The position numbers and the translations under genes are program-made. Below, in pieces: positions 1 to 9,018 of a DNA stretch of 64,000 nucleotides. The DNA comes from Bacillota bacterium. Its GTDB lineage: Bacteria; Bacillota; Clostridia; Christensenellales; UBA1242. Position 1 is the first letter of the stretch. Every line of letters begins with the position of its first letter. The notes beneath the pieces are model-generated. The model saw only the letters and a program-made list of their open reading frames with translations, did not search any database and was not told the DNA's origin. The stretch spans positions 1 through 64,000 of the forward strand of contig WRBO01000003.1 in NCBI GenBank assembly GCA_009784555.1, given 5' to 3'.

Positions 1-1
1 G

Positions 2-499
2 TTTCGGTTGTTTCCAGATACGGGCAGTGGGCATGTGTTGGCGTTGAGCCGTTTGATGTGGCGGGTTGTTCATGTGGATGGCGACAGGGTGACGTTGTGG
101 GCGGCGGGGGCGTATCGGAATAGCCAATTCCATCTGGCGGGAGATATTCCTGTGTACTTGAAGAGCCATCTGCGCCAGAACCTGTTGAGTGATTTCACTG
201 GATTGGGGCTATTGAATCATATCCAGCTGCACTCGGTCTGTAGTGGAGTTTATGACCATATCTGGGTTCCGACATTAGCAGAGGTGAATGGTTGGGATTT
301 AACCGTTGCCCAGCGCAGTTTTGACCCGAATGGGTTTTGGCAAAATGCCTGGTTGCGTTCTCACCAAGGCACACAATTCCCAAACAACGCCCACATCATT
401 CTAGGTCAAGCTGGTGTTGCCAGTTCAGCGCATGGAATCCTTTGGTGTGCGGTGCGGCCGGCTTTGCATTTGTCGTTGGGGGCTTTGGTTGCGGCGTAA
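2..499 (+). CDS. C-terminal part of a DUF6273-like protein (5' truncated by window edge)
   Basis: The reading frame is open from the first complete codon, so the gene starts upstream of the window; about 165 residues are visible. An early WRVVHVDGDRVTLWA segment and a final RPALHLSLG segment resemble the DUF6273 fold found at the end of many Bacillota surface or repeat proteins, where a Trp-rich core precedes a closing 'vRPal.l' strand. No catalytic motif is visible. The stop codon lies inside the loop of a terminator hairpin, so the gene ends its transcription unit. The family call rests on pattern only; function unknown. Confidence 0.45.
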   Translation, partial: FRLFPDTGSGHVLALSRLMWRVVHVDGDRVTLWAAGAYRNSQFHLAGDIPVYLKSHLRQNLLSDFTGLGLLNHIQLHSVCSGVYDHIWVPTLAEVNGWDLTVAQRSFDPNGFWQNAWLRSHQGTQFPNNAHIILGQAGVASSAHGILWCAVRPALHLSLGALVAA

Positions 500-514
500 A
501 TACGTCGCTTTTTT
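491..514 (+). terminator. Intrinsic terminator overlapping a stop codon
   Basis: GCGGCG, a 6-nt loop TAAATA, then CGTCGC (one G-U pair) followed by six T. The TAA stop of the upstream gene is in the loop. Confidence 0.7.
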
Positions 515-535
515 CACGCACGGGGATAAATTAAT

Positions 536-565
536 TTGACAACGCAAAAACTAGCAAGGTAGTAT
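536..565 (+). promoter_or_regulatory. Sigma-A type promoter for the GLUG-repeat gene
   Basis: TTGACA at 536-541, an 18-bp spacer, TAGTAT at 560-565. It directly follows the upstream terminator and precedes a strong G-rich ribosome binding site at the 603 start. Confidence 0.65.
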
Positions 566-602
566 AGATTACCTACCAAAAATACAAGGGGGGCGACAAA
601 AG

Positions 603-2891
603 ATGACATCACTACGAGACCGCTTGAAAGTGGCCGAGCAGCCACATTTTCCCGTGAATACGCCCGAGCCCGTTGTGGCACCTGAATCTGTTCCTGTTAT
701 GGGTAATATGGTCGCACCCGTGGAAACCCAATCCCCAATGTTTTTTGAACCCGCGCCCGTAACCGTTTTGGAAATCGCGGCATCAACACCAAAGCCACAA
801 TTCGAGGTCGAGACCGTCGCCGTCGAATTCGGCGAACGCCCCTCGGGCACAGAGGGCGAGTTCACATACACCGCCCCAACAAAAGTATACGGATATGATA
901 AACGCAAAAAGGTCTGGGCCACAGGCCGCGAATTGGGCGGCAAAGATGGTGGCGGGGTAAAGAAAAGATGGGGCTTTATGAGTCGCATCCCAACAACCGC
1001 AGGTGCCTTTATCATTATGTTAATGTGTACGGTGTTCGCGGGCGTGGTTTCGTTCGCGGCAATGCCGCCTGCCGCCGCTTCGGTAACACCACCGGAAATC
1101 CTTTGGTCGGACGTTGCAAACACGGCATGGTACACCGAAGAGGAAGACGCAACGGTAGGCCGTACCAGTGGCAATCCGTTCATAATAGGAACGGCCGCGG
1201 AGCTGGCGGGTTTGGCCGTCCTGGTCAACAGCGGGGAGCAGGCCTTTGGCGGAATGCACATTCAACTATCGGGTAACATTGACCTGTCGGGCCGTATCTG
1301 GGTCCCTATTGGAACGGGCCAAGACCAGGGCCGTGCCTTTCGCGGAATTATTGACGGAAACACAACGGTGATAACGATGCCGACCGAGGGTATCTGGTCG
1401 CCTACACGTTACATGGGGCTGTTCGGCCGTTTGGAATATGCCGTCATCCGTGACCTTGCACTTATTGGTACAATGGGCACATATTACAACATTCAAAACG
1501 CATCACGTATTGGTGCGCTTGCGGGGCATGCCTACGCAACACGTCTTGACGGTATCATCAACCGCGTGAACATCGACGTTCCCGTGGCACGCGTATACAC
1601 CGTGGGCGGGGTAGTAGGTTTTGTCAGCAACGTCATCCACGCGGTCAACATCGCTAACTTCGGCCACATAAGTGTAAACAGCGTCCACAACGTCGGCGGC
1701 ATATTCGGCCGTGTTCACGACGGTGTATTGGCAAACACATTTAACCGCGGCGGCATCACGGCAATGGAGGTCACGGGCGGTATCGGCGGATTAATCGGTA
1801 TCCGTCAAACAACGGGCGCAACACCGCAATTTTACATCGCTAACGTATTCAACACGGGCGTTATCTCGAACGGCGAATATGCGGGCTTTCAAATTATCGG
1901 CGGCCAAACATACTCATCCTTGGAAAACACATCTGTGTTGCACGTCCGCAACATCTTCGGCCGTACCGCAGTACTATTCGGCGGTAGCATAGCCGAGGTC
2001 ATCGACCAAAACCTCACCGGCGTAGTCACGGATGAATACGGCATCACATGGATACTGGGCAACGGACACGCAAACCTGTTTGACCAACTGAACTGGGGTG
2101 TTGACAACATCCTGCCACCCGAGGTTGATGACCGCGGACGCCCATGGGAAATCGGTCCGGACGGCGGCCCACAATGGGACGGCTCTGGCTCTGGTGACTG
2201 GGGCTCGCTTGACCCTAACCGCCCTGGCTCTGGTGACGAAGACGAAGACACCGATTACAACCCCGACCCGCCAATCTATCCTGGTGACGGCGGAAACGGC
2301 GGTGGCGGTATCGGCGGATGGGGAATTGCCGGCATCATCCTCGGCGCATTGGCCATCGGCGGCGTTATATTCCTGTTTTTGATGTCACGCCGTAACTCTG
2401 ACAAACCAACCGGCAACACATTGACCCGTGACGAAGAACGCGAAGACATCGCCGAAAACATGTTCACACCTGCGGCCGCTCCTGCTTACGTTGGCGTAAC
2501 AACCACGGAAAAAATGACAGCCCACAGTGCCGAGACACGTAAAAAAGACGAAATCATCCCGGGCGCAACACCTGCACCGAAAATTGCACCAACACCTATC
2601 GATGACACGGCATCAAGCAGTCCCTTTGACCAACCATCGCCAATGACCACACCAAAGCCACCGATGGCACCCGCGCCTGTCGCACCTCCTGTTGCGCCAA
2701 TGACCCCTGCGGCTCCAGTGGCACCAAAACCTGCACCAATGCCAATGGCTCCATCCGCACCGATGGCACCAAAACCAATGGCTGTGGCGGCACCTGTTGC
2801 ACCTGCACCATCAAATCCATTCGCGGCCGCACCTGCACCCGCGCCCGTGAAACCTGCGGCGGATGAAAACAATCCGTCCAGCCCGTGGTAA
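603..2891 (+). CDS. Two-TM membrane protein with GLUG-like repeats and Pro-rich cytoplasmic tail
   Basis: 762 residues. Residues 1-125 are hydrophilic; a transmembrane segment lies near 130-153; residues about 160-490 form a Gly-rich repeat region with recurring IGG(V/I)(V/F)G and ANIAN/ANTFN-type units resembling GLUG motifs (beta-helical surface repeats); an acidic Gly/Pro/Asp linker follows; a second TM is at about 568-596; the last 165 residues are an Ala/Pro/Met-rich low-complexity tail. With two TMs, both ends should be on the same side (likely cytoplasm) and the repeat domain outside. Expressed from the promoter at 536; the gene at 2925 follows closely and may be cotranscribed. Related surface proteins are often adhesins, but no specific ligand can be inferred. 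Confidence 0.7.
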   Translation: MTSLRDRLKVAEQPHFPVNTPEPVVAPESVPVMGNMVAPVETQSPMFFEPAPVTVLEIAASTPKPQFEVETVAVEFGERPSGTEGEFTYTAPTKVYGYDKRKKVWATGRELGGKDGGGVKKRWGFMSRIPTTAGAFIIMLMCTVFAGVVSFAAMPPAAASVTPPEILWSDVANTAWYTEEEDATVGRTSGNPFIIGTAAELAGLAVLVNSGEQAFGGMHIQLSGNIDLSGRIWVPIGTGQDQGRAFRGIIDGNTTVITMPTEGIWSPTRYMGLFGRLEYAVIRDLALIGTMGTYYNIQNASRIGALAGHAYATRLDGIINRVNIDVPVARVYTVGGVVGFVSNVIHAVNIANFGHISVNSVHNVGGIFGRVHDGVLANTFNRGGITAMEVTGGIGGLIGIRQTTGATPQFYIANVFNTGVISNGEYAGFQIIGGQTYSSLENTSVLHVRNIFGRTAVLFGGSIAEVIDQNLTGVVTDEYGITWILGNGHANLFDQLNWGVDNILPPEVDDRGRPWEIGPDGGPQWDGSGSGDWGSLDPNRPGSGDEDEDTDYNPDPPIYPGDGGNGGGGIGGWGIAGIILGALAIGGVIFLFLMSRRNSDKPTGNTLTRDEEREDIAENMFTPAAAPAYVGVTTTEKMTAHSAETRKKDEIIPGATPAPKIAPTPIDDTASSSPFDQPSPMTTPKPPMAPAPVAPPVAPMTPAAPVAPKPAPMPMAPSAPMAPKPMAVAAPVAPAPSNPFAAAPAPAPVKPAADENNPSSPW

Positions 2892-2924
2892 TCACGAACG
2901 ACAGCACAGAATTGGGGGAAATAC

Positions 2925-3644
2925 ATGAACTACAGAAGCTGTAAAAAAATTCACGAGAGCTTTATCCTGGCCGAAAATAACGAGCCTCATTTGGCCGTCC
3001 GCAATGCAACGACCGGGGAAATCGAAAAAACGGTACCAATCACCAGTCCAATGGAAAAAGGCTATATCTACGCCAGCCTCTTCTTCTTTGACGAGGTTGA
3101 CAAAGAGGTAATCAAGCTAAACAAAATGATACAAAAGGTTCTGGACGAACTGCAACAAGAGGTCAACATCGACAACCCGACCCTGTTGCTGATGGAGCTG
3201 TCCAACCGTGTCAAAAATGCGATAGGGGATGACAGCCTAGATGCCCTCATAAAGGAGATGCTGGCGGCCCAAACAAAGGCAATCGCCCTGATGCCTGATG
3301 CCGAGGAAATGAAAAAACTCATGGTCATCAAAGAGGCTATCTACACCGAACTGTTCAACAACTTTGTCAACATGACATTCAAAAACAGCAAAGACGTCGG
3401 CGGGTTCCGCACATTCAAATTCACCAACGAATATGTCGAAACCCTAACCGAACGCCAAAAAAAGCTCTTGGCCCCTGCTATCCGTATGGCTGGTTTCATC
3501 AACCAATTGCGGTTGGATGGATTTGAGTTGCAACCCGACTGGTCGGTTCGTTTCAAACCTCACCGAATTGAACAAACATTCAACGCCCGCGAAGACGAAA
3601 TCAAAACCAACCTCAAACGCCTGATGGAAGAACACTTTCGTTAA
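2925..3644 (+). CDS. Uncharacterised protein, 239 aa
   Basis: Starts 33 bp after the GLUG-repeat gene with a GGGGG ribosome binding site, so likely in the same operon. Soluble, helix-rich and charged, with no signal peptide or TM. The middle (residues about 60-130) looks coiled and Leu-rich; the C-terminal third is Lys/Arg/Phe-rich. I recognise no family. Closed by the terminator at 3645. A cytoplasmic partner of the preceding membrane protein is possible from position only. Confidence 0.6.
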   Translation: MNYRSCKKIHESFILAENNEPHLAVRNATTGEIEKTVPITSPMEKGYIYASLFFFDEVDKEVIKLNKMIQKVLDELQQEVNIDNPTLLLMELSNRVKNAIGDDSLDALIKEMLAAQTKAIALMPDAEEMKKLMVIKEAIYTELFNNFVNMTFKNSKDVGGFRTFKFTNEYVETLTERQKKLLAPAIRMAGFINQLRLDGFELQPDWSVRFKPHRIEQTFNAREDEIKTNLKRLMEEHFR

Positions 3645-3671
3645 AAAATGCGTGCCCAGCACGCGACTTTT
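3645..3671 (+). terminator. Intrinsic terminator
   Basis: An A-run, the perfect stem GCGTGC-CCA-GCACGC at 3650-3664, then GAC and a T-run. Separates the unknown gene from the tRNA promoter. Confidence 0.75.
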
Positions 3672-3693
3672 TCATTTTTGGAAACAAATTATA

Positions 3694-3722
3694 TTGCCTT
3701 GTCATCACCCATGTGTTATAAT
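3694..3722 (+). promoter_or_regulatory. Promoter of tRNA-Thr
   Basis: TTGCCT at 3694-3699, a 17-bp spacer, and a consensus TATAAT at 3717-3722, ten bases before the mature tRNA 5' end. Confidence 0.75.
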
Positions 3723-3732
3723 TCCATGTTTT

Positions 3733-3808
3733 GGTCACGTGGCTCAGTCGGTAGAGCACGTCCTTGGTAAGGACGAGGTCGGCGGTTCGAATCCGCTCGT
3801 GACCTCCA
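3733..3808 (+). tRNA. tRNA-Thr (anticodon GGU), CCA encoded
   Basis: Full cloverleaf: acceptor stem GGTCACG/CGTGACC, D arm with GCTC..GAGC, anticodon stem CGTCC/GGACG with loop TTGGTAA (anticodon GGT, reads ACC/ACU), T arm closing on TTCGAAT, discriminator T, and genomic CCA at 3806-3808. The YigZ-family gene begins four bases downstream, so the two are probably one primary transcript. Confidence 0.95.
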
Positions 3809-3812
3809 AACA

Positions 3813-4202
3813 ATGGAACCAATTCGTGGCGATATTTATAAAGAGCGGGGCAGCACCTTTCACGGCTTTTACCTGCAACCGCAAAACATATCGGAATTTA
3901 ATGATGCCCTAACCGACTTGCGCGCCGAATTTCCCGATGCCCACCATTTTTGTTGGGCCTATCGAATACGGGAAAATACCTCGGGAGACCAACTCTGCCT
4001 CTTTGACGACAAAACCCTGCGCGAAAAATATTCAAACGACGGGGAACCCAGTGGCGTTGGAATGGCAATGCTCAATCTGCTTGCTGGTCTCGAGAATGTG
4101 GCGGTTATTGTTGTGCGCTACTGGGGCGGCGAACTTCTCGGTGCCTACAACCTTATCCAAGCCTATAAACGTGCCGCCAAATCCGCCGTGCGGGTAAATT
4201 AA
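3813..4202 (+). CDS. YigZ/IMPACT (UPF0029) family protein, N-terminal domain only
   Basis: 129 residues. Shows the family core: HHFCWAYRI, then DGEPSGVG, then a hydrophobic strand leading to [19 protein letters not shown]. Bacterial YigZ proteins are usually about 200-215 aa with a second EF-G-like domain; here only the first domain is present. The family is linked to translation regulation (IMPACT/Gcn1 pathway in eukaryotes), but the bacterial role is unclear. The ATG lies 4 nt after the tRNA-Thr CCA and has no Shine-Dalgarno sequence, and no other in-frame start precedes the conserved core. Endonucleolytic release of the tRNA would leave an almost leaderless mRNA. Confidence 0.8.
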   Translation: MEPIRGDIYKERGSTFHGFYLQPQNISEFNDALTDLRAEFPDAHHFCWAYRIRENTSGDQLCLFDDKTLREKYSNDGEPSGVGMAMLNLLAGLENVAVIVVRYWGGELLGAYNLIQAYKRAAKSAVRVN

Positions 4203-4246
4203 CCTGTGCATTGAGGAGTGAATATAAATCCATCAGGGGGATTTAT

Positions 4247-5788
4247 ATGGACAAAAATAAACATTTCGAGGTCGACCCAAAACCAGTAACGCGGGCCGCG
4301 GGCGCACCTGTTGCAAATCACGATGATATGATGACGGCGGGCGAACGGGGGCCGGCGGTACTGCAAGACGTGTGGATGTTGGAAAAACTGGCACACTTTG
4401 ACAGGGAGGTCATCCCCGAACGCCGAATGCACGCAAAGGGTAGCGGCGCACACGGAAAATTCACGGTAACCCACGACATCACGCGATTTACAAAGGCGAG
4501 TATCTTTTCGCAAATCGGCAAAGAAACCCCCGTCTTCATGCGCTTTTCAACGGTTGCGGGCGAACGGGGTGCCGCCGACGCCGAACGCGATATCCGCGGC
4601 TTTGCAATGAAATACTATACGGACGAGGGTAACTGGGACCTTGTCGGAAACAATACGCCCGTATTCTTTATCCGCGACCCAATGCAATTCCCCGACCTGA
4701 ACCGCGCCGTAAAACGCGACCCGCGCACAAATATGCGCGACCCGCAAAACAACTGGGACTTCTGGACAATGCTGCCCGAGGCCCTGCACATGGTCACCCG
4801 CGTCATGTCGGACGATGGACTGCCGGCTTCGTTCCGTCACATGCACGGCTTCGGCAGTCATACCTTTTCCATGATTAACGCGAACAACGAACGAACATGG
4901 GTGAAATTCCACCTCCACACGCAACAGGGGTTAAAACATCTAACGGACGACCAGGCCGCGGCAATAATCGCCCACGACCGCGAAAGCCACCAACGTGACC
5001 TGTACGAATCAATAGAACGGGGCGACTTCCCACGCTGGAAGATGTTTATCCAAACAATGACAGAAAAACAGGCAAAACACCATCGCGACAATCCGTTTGA
5101 CGTAACAAAAACCTGGGATGAACGCGAATATCCACTTATCCCTGTTGGAATGTTGGAATTAAACCGTAATCCGTCGAATTACTTTGCCGAGGTGGAACAG
5201 GCCGCCTTTAACCCCGCAAACGTTGTTCCTGGAATTTCTTTTTCACCCGACAAACTCCTCCAAGGCCGACTCTTCAGCTATGGTGATGCACAAAGATACC
5301 GACTGGGCGTAAATCACGAACAAATCCCCGTTAACAAACCATTGGCACATGCCCACACCTATCACCGTGACGGTAAAATGCGGGTGGACGGAAACCAAGG
5401 CTCATTAATCGGATACCATCCAAACAGCTATGGCATGTGGAACGCGGGCGGCCGCGCCGACCCACCAATGGAACTGGATGGGACGATGGATTACCACACC
5501 CAGCACACAAAAACCGACGACACGTTTTACCAGGCGGGGGATTACTATCGCGCCCTGACCCCCGACCAACGTACGCGAACCATTCAAAACACCGCCAACA
5601 ATATTGCAATCGTTTCCGACAACGTAAAATATCGTCACGCCGCGCATTGTTACCTGGCCGACCATGAATATGGAACACGAATCGCATCGGCACTGGGATT
5701 GTGCATGCAAACGGTAATGGGATTGGGGCAAATGACACGGGAAGACCGCCTGTCTGCAACCTCCCACGCAAACTGGGCCCAGGGATGA
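4247..5788 (+). CDS. katA: Monofunctional heme catalase
   Basis: 513 residues, usual length for a small-subunit catalase; converts two H2O2 to water and O2 in the cytoplasm. Catalytic His62 lies in ERRMHAKG, distal Asn135 in VGNNTPVFF, and the proximal heme-ligand Tyr345 in [14 protein letters not shown]; the His-Asn-Tyr spacings (73 and 283) equal those of bovine catalase (His75, Asn148, Tyr358). An ATG 36 bases upstream (4211) is in frame, but the AGGGGGA ribosome binding site sits before 4247, so I use that start. The next gene overlaps its stop (ATGA). No convincing PerR or Fur box is visible upstream. A catalase is notable beside oxygen-sensitive NrdD in the same window. Confidence 0.96.
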   Translation: MDKNKHFEVDPKPVTRAAGAPVANHDDMMTAGERGPAVLQDVWMLEKLAHFDREVIPERRMHAKGSGAHGKFTVTHDITRFTKASIFSQIGKETPVFMRFSTVAGERGAADAERDIRGFAMKYYTDEGNWDLVGNNTPVFFIRDPMQFPDLNRAVKRDPRTNMRDPQNNWDFWTMLPEALHMVTRVMSDDGLPASFRHMHGFGSHTFSMINANNERTWVKFHLHTQQGLKHLTDDQAAAIIAHDRESHQRDLYESIERGDFPRWKMFIQTMTEKQAKHHRDNPFDVTKTWDEREYPLIPVGMLELNRNPSNYFAEVEQAAFNPANVVPGISFSPDKLLQGRLFSYGDAQRYRLGVNHEQIPVNKPLAHAHTYHRDGKMRVDGNQGSLIGYHPNSYGMWNAGGRADPPMELDGTMDYHTQHTKTDDTFYQAGDYYRALTPDQRTRTIQNTANNIAIVSDNVKYRHAAHCYLADHEYGTRIASALGLCMQTVMGLGQMTREDRLSATSHANWAQG

Positions 5789-6162
5789 AGCGGGTAATAT
5801 ACACTATCCTCGGATTGCTTTGTCTGATGATTGGCGTGGTGGGAATTGTTATGCCGTTGGTTCCCACTACGCCGTTTGTCATCCTCTCGTCCATCTGTTT
5901 TGCTCGGTCTTGTAAATGGATGAATCGGTGGTTACGGCGAACTCCGATATTCGGACATTTCATCCGAAATTACGAGGATAAAACGGGAATCCCAATATGG
6001 GTGAAGATTCAAACATTGGTTTTTCTCTGGGTCGGATTGGCAACATCTATGATTCTCCTCGACCGAACCTTTCTTTATATAAAGCTGCCAATCATCGGCC
6101 TTTGCGTTACTATACATATACTGATGATAAAAACATGGAGGAGAGACGGAATTGTGATATAA
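5785..6162 (+). CDS. DUF454 (YbaN-like) inner membrane protein
   Basis: 125 residues, translationally coupled to katA (ATGA overlap). Two N-terminal hydrophobic segments ([20 protein letters not shown] and [14 protein letters not shown]) followed by [18 protein letters not shown], the signature of DUF454, then two more hydrophobic stretches. Function of the family is unknown; coupling to catalase hints at a stress-related or heme-handling context, which is inference only. The start at 5785 is chosen because the family begins at this MKR and the upstream extension is catalase sequence in another frame. Confidence 0.8.
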   Translation: MKRVIYTILGLLCLMIGVVGIVMPLVPTTPFVILSSICFARSCKWMNRWLRRTPIFGHFIRNYEDKTGIPIWVKIQTLVFLWVGLATSMILLDRTFLYIKLPIIGLCVTIHILMIKTWRRDGIVI

Positions 6163-6163
6163 T
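6155..6163 (+). promoter_or_regulatory. Extended -10 promoter giving a leaderless mRNA
   Basis: TG-A-TATAAT, with TATAAT at 6158-6163 and only five bases before the ATG at 6169. No ribosome binding site lies at usable distance from the start (a GGAGGAGAG near 6137-6145 is too far). The transcript should start at or beside the ATG. Confidence 0.55.
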
Positions 6164-6168
6164 ATACT

Positions 6169-7239
6169 ATGGTAAAAAGAATAGCTTGTTTGATGATTGT
6201 GATTCTTTTGATGGTGCCATCCATGTGGATATTGGGTGGATGCAATTCAAGGAACAATCCGCCATGTCTGGATGATTTGCGTATGATTGTTGCAAACATG
6301 CGTGCACGTTTGGGTGGGGCAAATGCAAGTTTCAGTATAAATCAAAGTTCCATTTTCGGCGGCGAAGCATATCAAAGATTTATTGTTTCGGGAAATAATG
6401 CATTGCATTGGGAGTCGGGTTCATGGGCGACAAACCCAGGGGATGGTTTTCGGGATTACTTTCATTATGGAAACGGAATGTTATACCATCACGCACCAGG
6501 GACAATAGGGCAGCATGGATGGACGGGCGGAGAAAATATATCACATCGTTTCTTGGTGTCCGAACCATCGGACCGTGAACATTTTAATATGTTGGGTGCG
6601 GTAACGATGGGGCACAGATTAGCGAACGATGTTTGGCAAAAAACCATGCTCTTTGTCCACAGCGGTGAAAACCCGCATTGGTTTAATGTGCGGGGTGAAT
6701 GGTGGTATTTCAATATGCGCCATATCAGGGAACTTCCCGAAACGGCGATGATTGCGGGGCATACCGTTGGGTTACGATACAGGGCGAGGAACAACCGATT
6801 ACACACAGTTGAATATACATTTGACCCAGGGAACACGGGATGGGCACCGCCGCATGTGCGGTTGACATTTGATTTTTCGCCGCAACAAATAACATTGCCG
6901 TCGCAACCACAACCGCGAGAAGCATTGGATGTTGCAACCAATATTCGTATCCAGGATGATTCGATTGTTTGGGATGCGGTACCCGTGTATCGGACAAACC
7001 AATGGGGGGACACCAATCGTGACGATGGTGCAATTGTATTGATATATCGTGATGGTATATATGTAAATCAATTTAATGCATTTGATGATGGATTTGATTT
7101 TGATTGGGCGGTAATACATGGCGGGGCAGAGCGCGGGCGCACATATGAATTTATTATAGTCAGGGTGGATTGGACAGGCGGGCACAGTATGTCCGTACGG
7201 GCGGCACATTTCACCGCAACCATCCCGCAGGCAGGCTAA
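6169..7239 (+). CDS. Lipoprotein of unknown function
   Basis: 356 residues. N-terminal KR, a hydrophobic core and a lipobox ILGGC at about residues 22-26 mark a lipoprotein anchored to the outer face of the membrane. The mature part is rich in Trp, Asn and Gly and looks beta-sheet-like, with a middle segment typical of LolA-like or sugar-binding beta folds, but I cannot name a family. The last 90 residues (from about 265) have an FN3-like rhythm (IVWDAVPVYR...AIVLIYRDG). Probably leaderless from the extended -10 at 6155. Last gene before the ribosomal operon. Confidence 0.7.
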   Translation: MVKRIACLMIVILLMVPSMWILGGCNSRNNPPCLDDLRMIVANMRARLGGANASFSINQSSIFGGEAYQRFIVSGNNALHWESGSWATNPGDGFRDYFHYGNGMLYHHAPGTIGQHGWTGGENISHRFLVSEPSDREHFNMLGAVTMGHRLANDVWQKTMLFVHSGENPHWFNVRGEWWYFNMRHIRELPETAMIAGHTVGLRYRARNNRLHTVEYTFDPGNTGWAPPHVRLTFDFSPQQITLPSQPQPREALDVATNIRIQDDSIVWDAVPVYRTNQWGDTNRDDGAIVLIYRDGIYVNQFNAFDDGFDFDWAVIHGGAERGRTYEFIIVRVDWTGGHSMSVRAAHFTATIPQAG

Positions 7240-7258
7240 ATTAGCATTGTTAAATCTA

Positions 7259-7287
7259 TTGACAGTAAAGAACAAGTGGTGTAGAAT
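7259..7287 (+). promoter_or_regulatory. Main promoter of the S10-spc-alpha operon
   Basis: Consensus TTGACA at 7259-7264, 17-bp spacer, TAGAAT at 7282-7287. No other strong promoter is evident before rpsJ. The left arm of the overlapping terminator lies in its spacer. Confidence 0.85.
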
Positions 7288-7307
7288 AGGGGACTTGTTC
7301 TTTTTTT
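7267..7307 (+). terminator. Terminator overlapping the ribosomal operon promoter
   Basis: AAAGAACAAGT at 7267-7277 pairs with ACTTGTTCTTT at 7293-7303, followed by T residues. Transcripts coming from the upstream lipoprotein gene contain both arms and can terminate; transcripts started at the S10 promoter (start near 7294) lack the left arm. Confidence 0.7.
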
Positions 7308-7357
7308 ATGGATGAAAAAAGAAACACACGGGTGAGTTGAAAGATAGAGGAGAGAAT

Positions 7358-7666
7358 ATGACCAAGCAAAAAATTCGGGTAAAGATTTCCGGCTATGACC
7401 ACGGTCTGGTCGAAACGGCCCTGGCGCGAATTATTGATGTTGCCCAAAAAAACGGCAGCAAGGTTTCGGGTCCCGTACCCCTGCCTACCGAGCGCGAAAT
7501 TGTAACAGTTATAAGAAGTCCGCACAAATACAAAGACAGCCGCGAGCAATTTGAAACCCGTACGCACAAGCGATTGGTTGACCTGTATAACCCAAGCCAG
7601 AAATTGGTCGAGGCATTGACACGTTTGGAAATGCCTGCGGGTGTTGAAATCCAAATCAAGCTGTAA
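7358..7666 (+). CDS. rpsJ: 30S ribosomal protein S10 (also NusE)
   Basis: 102 residues, full length. The S10 signature region (HKYKDSREQFETRTHKRL) is intact. Start chosen at the ATG seven codons into the open frame because AGGAGAG precedes it. First gene of the long ribosomal operon; also partners NusB (gene at 51740) in antitermination. Confidence 0.97.
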   Translation: MTKQKIRVKISGYDHGLVETALARIIDVAQKNGSKVSGPVPLPTEREIVTVIRSPHKYKDSREQFETRTHKRLVDLYNPSQKLVEALTRLEMPAGVEIQIKL

Positions 7667-7710
7667 GTCTATTTAACTTGTAATCACAACTATTGAGAGA
7701 GGGAGATGTT

Positions 7711-8355
7711 ATGAAGGGAGTACTTGGTATTAAGAGAGGGATGACCCAAGTCTTTGGCGACAAAGGCGTGGTTATTCCTGTGACCGTCATCGAGGCAGGG
7801 CCTTGTGTGGTTGTACAAGTTAAGACAGTTGCAAGCGATGGTTACAGTGCCATTGTTGTTGGGTTCGGTGACAAGCGCAAAGGTTTGGTTAACAAGCCAG
7901 ACGCAGGTCAATTCAAAAAAGCAGGAACAACCCCAAAACGTTATCTTCGCGAATTCCGCGTTGACGAAAACCACGAATACAAAGTGGGCGACGAGTTCAA
8001 AGCCGATGTTTTCAACGCGGGGGACTTTGTCGACGTAACCGCAAAAACACGGGGCCGTGGTTTTACAGGTGTTATCCAACGTTGGAATCACAGCCGTATT
8101 GCTATGACCCACGGTGCGGGACCAGTTCACCGTCACGTTGGTTCGATGGGCGCAAACAGCGACCCAAGCCGTGTTTTCAAAAACAAAAAGATGGCCGGTC
8201 AATACGGTAACGAAAAGGTGACAATCCAAAATCTCCAAGTTGTAAAAGTCGACACAGACAAAAACGCTATATTGGTCAAGGGTGGCATTCCCGGCGCGGA
8301 AGGCACCCTTGTTGTAATTAAATGGGCCGTTAAAAAAGGCATCCAGGCGAAGTAA
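7711..8355 (+). CDS. rplC: 50S ribosomal protein L3
   Basis: 214 residues starting MKGVLGIKRGMTQVFG, the canonical L3 N-terminus. The central GRGFTGVIQRW and HGAGPVHRHVGSMGANSDPSRVFKNKKMAG loop that reaches the peptidyl transferase centre are conserved. An in-frame ATG at 7693 is ignored because GAGGGAG sits between it and 7711. Confidence 0.97.
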   Translation: MKGVLGIKRGMTQVFGDKGVVIPVTVIEAGPCVVVQVKTVASDGYSAIVVGFGDKRKGLVNKPDAGQFKKAGTTPKRYLREFRVDENHEYKVGDEFKADVFNAGDFVDVTAKTRGRGFTGVIQRWNHSRIAMTHGAGPVHRHVGSMGANSDPSRVFKNKKMAGQYGNEKVTIQNLQVVKVDTDKNAILVKGGIPGAEGTLVVIKWAVKKGIQAK

Positions 8356-8379
8356 GGAAAAGGGTAAAGAGGTAGCACG

Positions 8380-9018
8380 ATGAAAATTAAGGTAATAGAC
8401 CAAAAAGGTAAAGCAGCAGGGGAAATCACCGTTTCGCCATCTGTTTTCGGAGTAGAGCGCAACGACGCCCTTATCCACGAGGTTGCGGTTGCCCAAATGA
8501 ACAACCAACGCCAAGGAACAAAACACGTTCTTTCACGTCCAGAGGTTCGCGGTCACGCGAAAAAGCCTTACCGTCAAAAGGGCACGGGCCGCGCGCGTCA
8601 AGGTTCGACAAAATCACCGCACCACACAGGTGGTGGTGTTGCGTTCGCACCAAAGCCGCGTGACTTTTCAACCAAAATCAACAAAAAGAAAAAAGAAGCG
8701 GCGTTCAAAAGTGCAATCAGCGGCAAATTGGCCGACCAAGAAATCGTTGTATTGAAAGACGTTAATCTGGCCGAGGCAAAGACAAAAAATGTTGTTGCAA
8801 TTTTGGAGGCACTTAAACTTGACGGCAAGCGCGTTATGTTCATAACCGCAGGCAAAGACGACAACTTCCTGCGTGGTGCAAATAACATCGAAAAGGTAGA
8901 AGTTCAAACGGCCGAGCAACTTTGTGTTATGGATATCGTTAACAACAAATACCTGGTCGCAAGCAGCGACGCAATCAAAGCAATCAACGAGGCATATGCC
9001 GCGGCGGAGGTGAAATAA
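8380..9018 (+). CDS. rplD: 50S ribosomal protein L4
   Basis: 212 residues. The extended loop with KPYRQKGTGRARQGS lining the exit tunnel is conserved, followed by the Rossmann-like body. Stop overlaps the rplW start by one base (TAATG), implying coupled translation. In some bacteria L4 regulates the operon; no L4 leader structure is obvious here. Confidence 0.97.
   Translation: MKIKVIDQKGKAAGEITVSPSVFGVERNDALIHEVAVAQMNNQRQGTKHVLSRPEVRGHAKKPYRQKGTGRARQGSTKSPHHTGGGVAFAPKPRDFSTKINKKKKEAAFKSAISGKLADQEIVVLKDVNLAEAKTKNVVAILEALKLDGKRVMFITAGKDDNFLRGANNIEKVEVQTAEQLCVMDIVNNKYLVASSDAIKAINEAYAAAEVK

Noticed and set aside
5331-5963. 210-codon antisense frame opposite katA
   Set aside because: Arg/Pro-rich shadow of a gene whose catalytic residues are all present.
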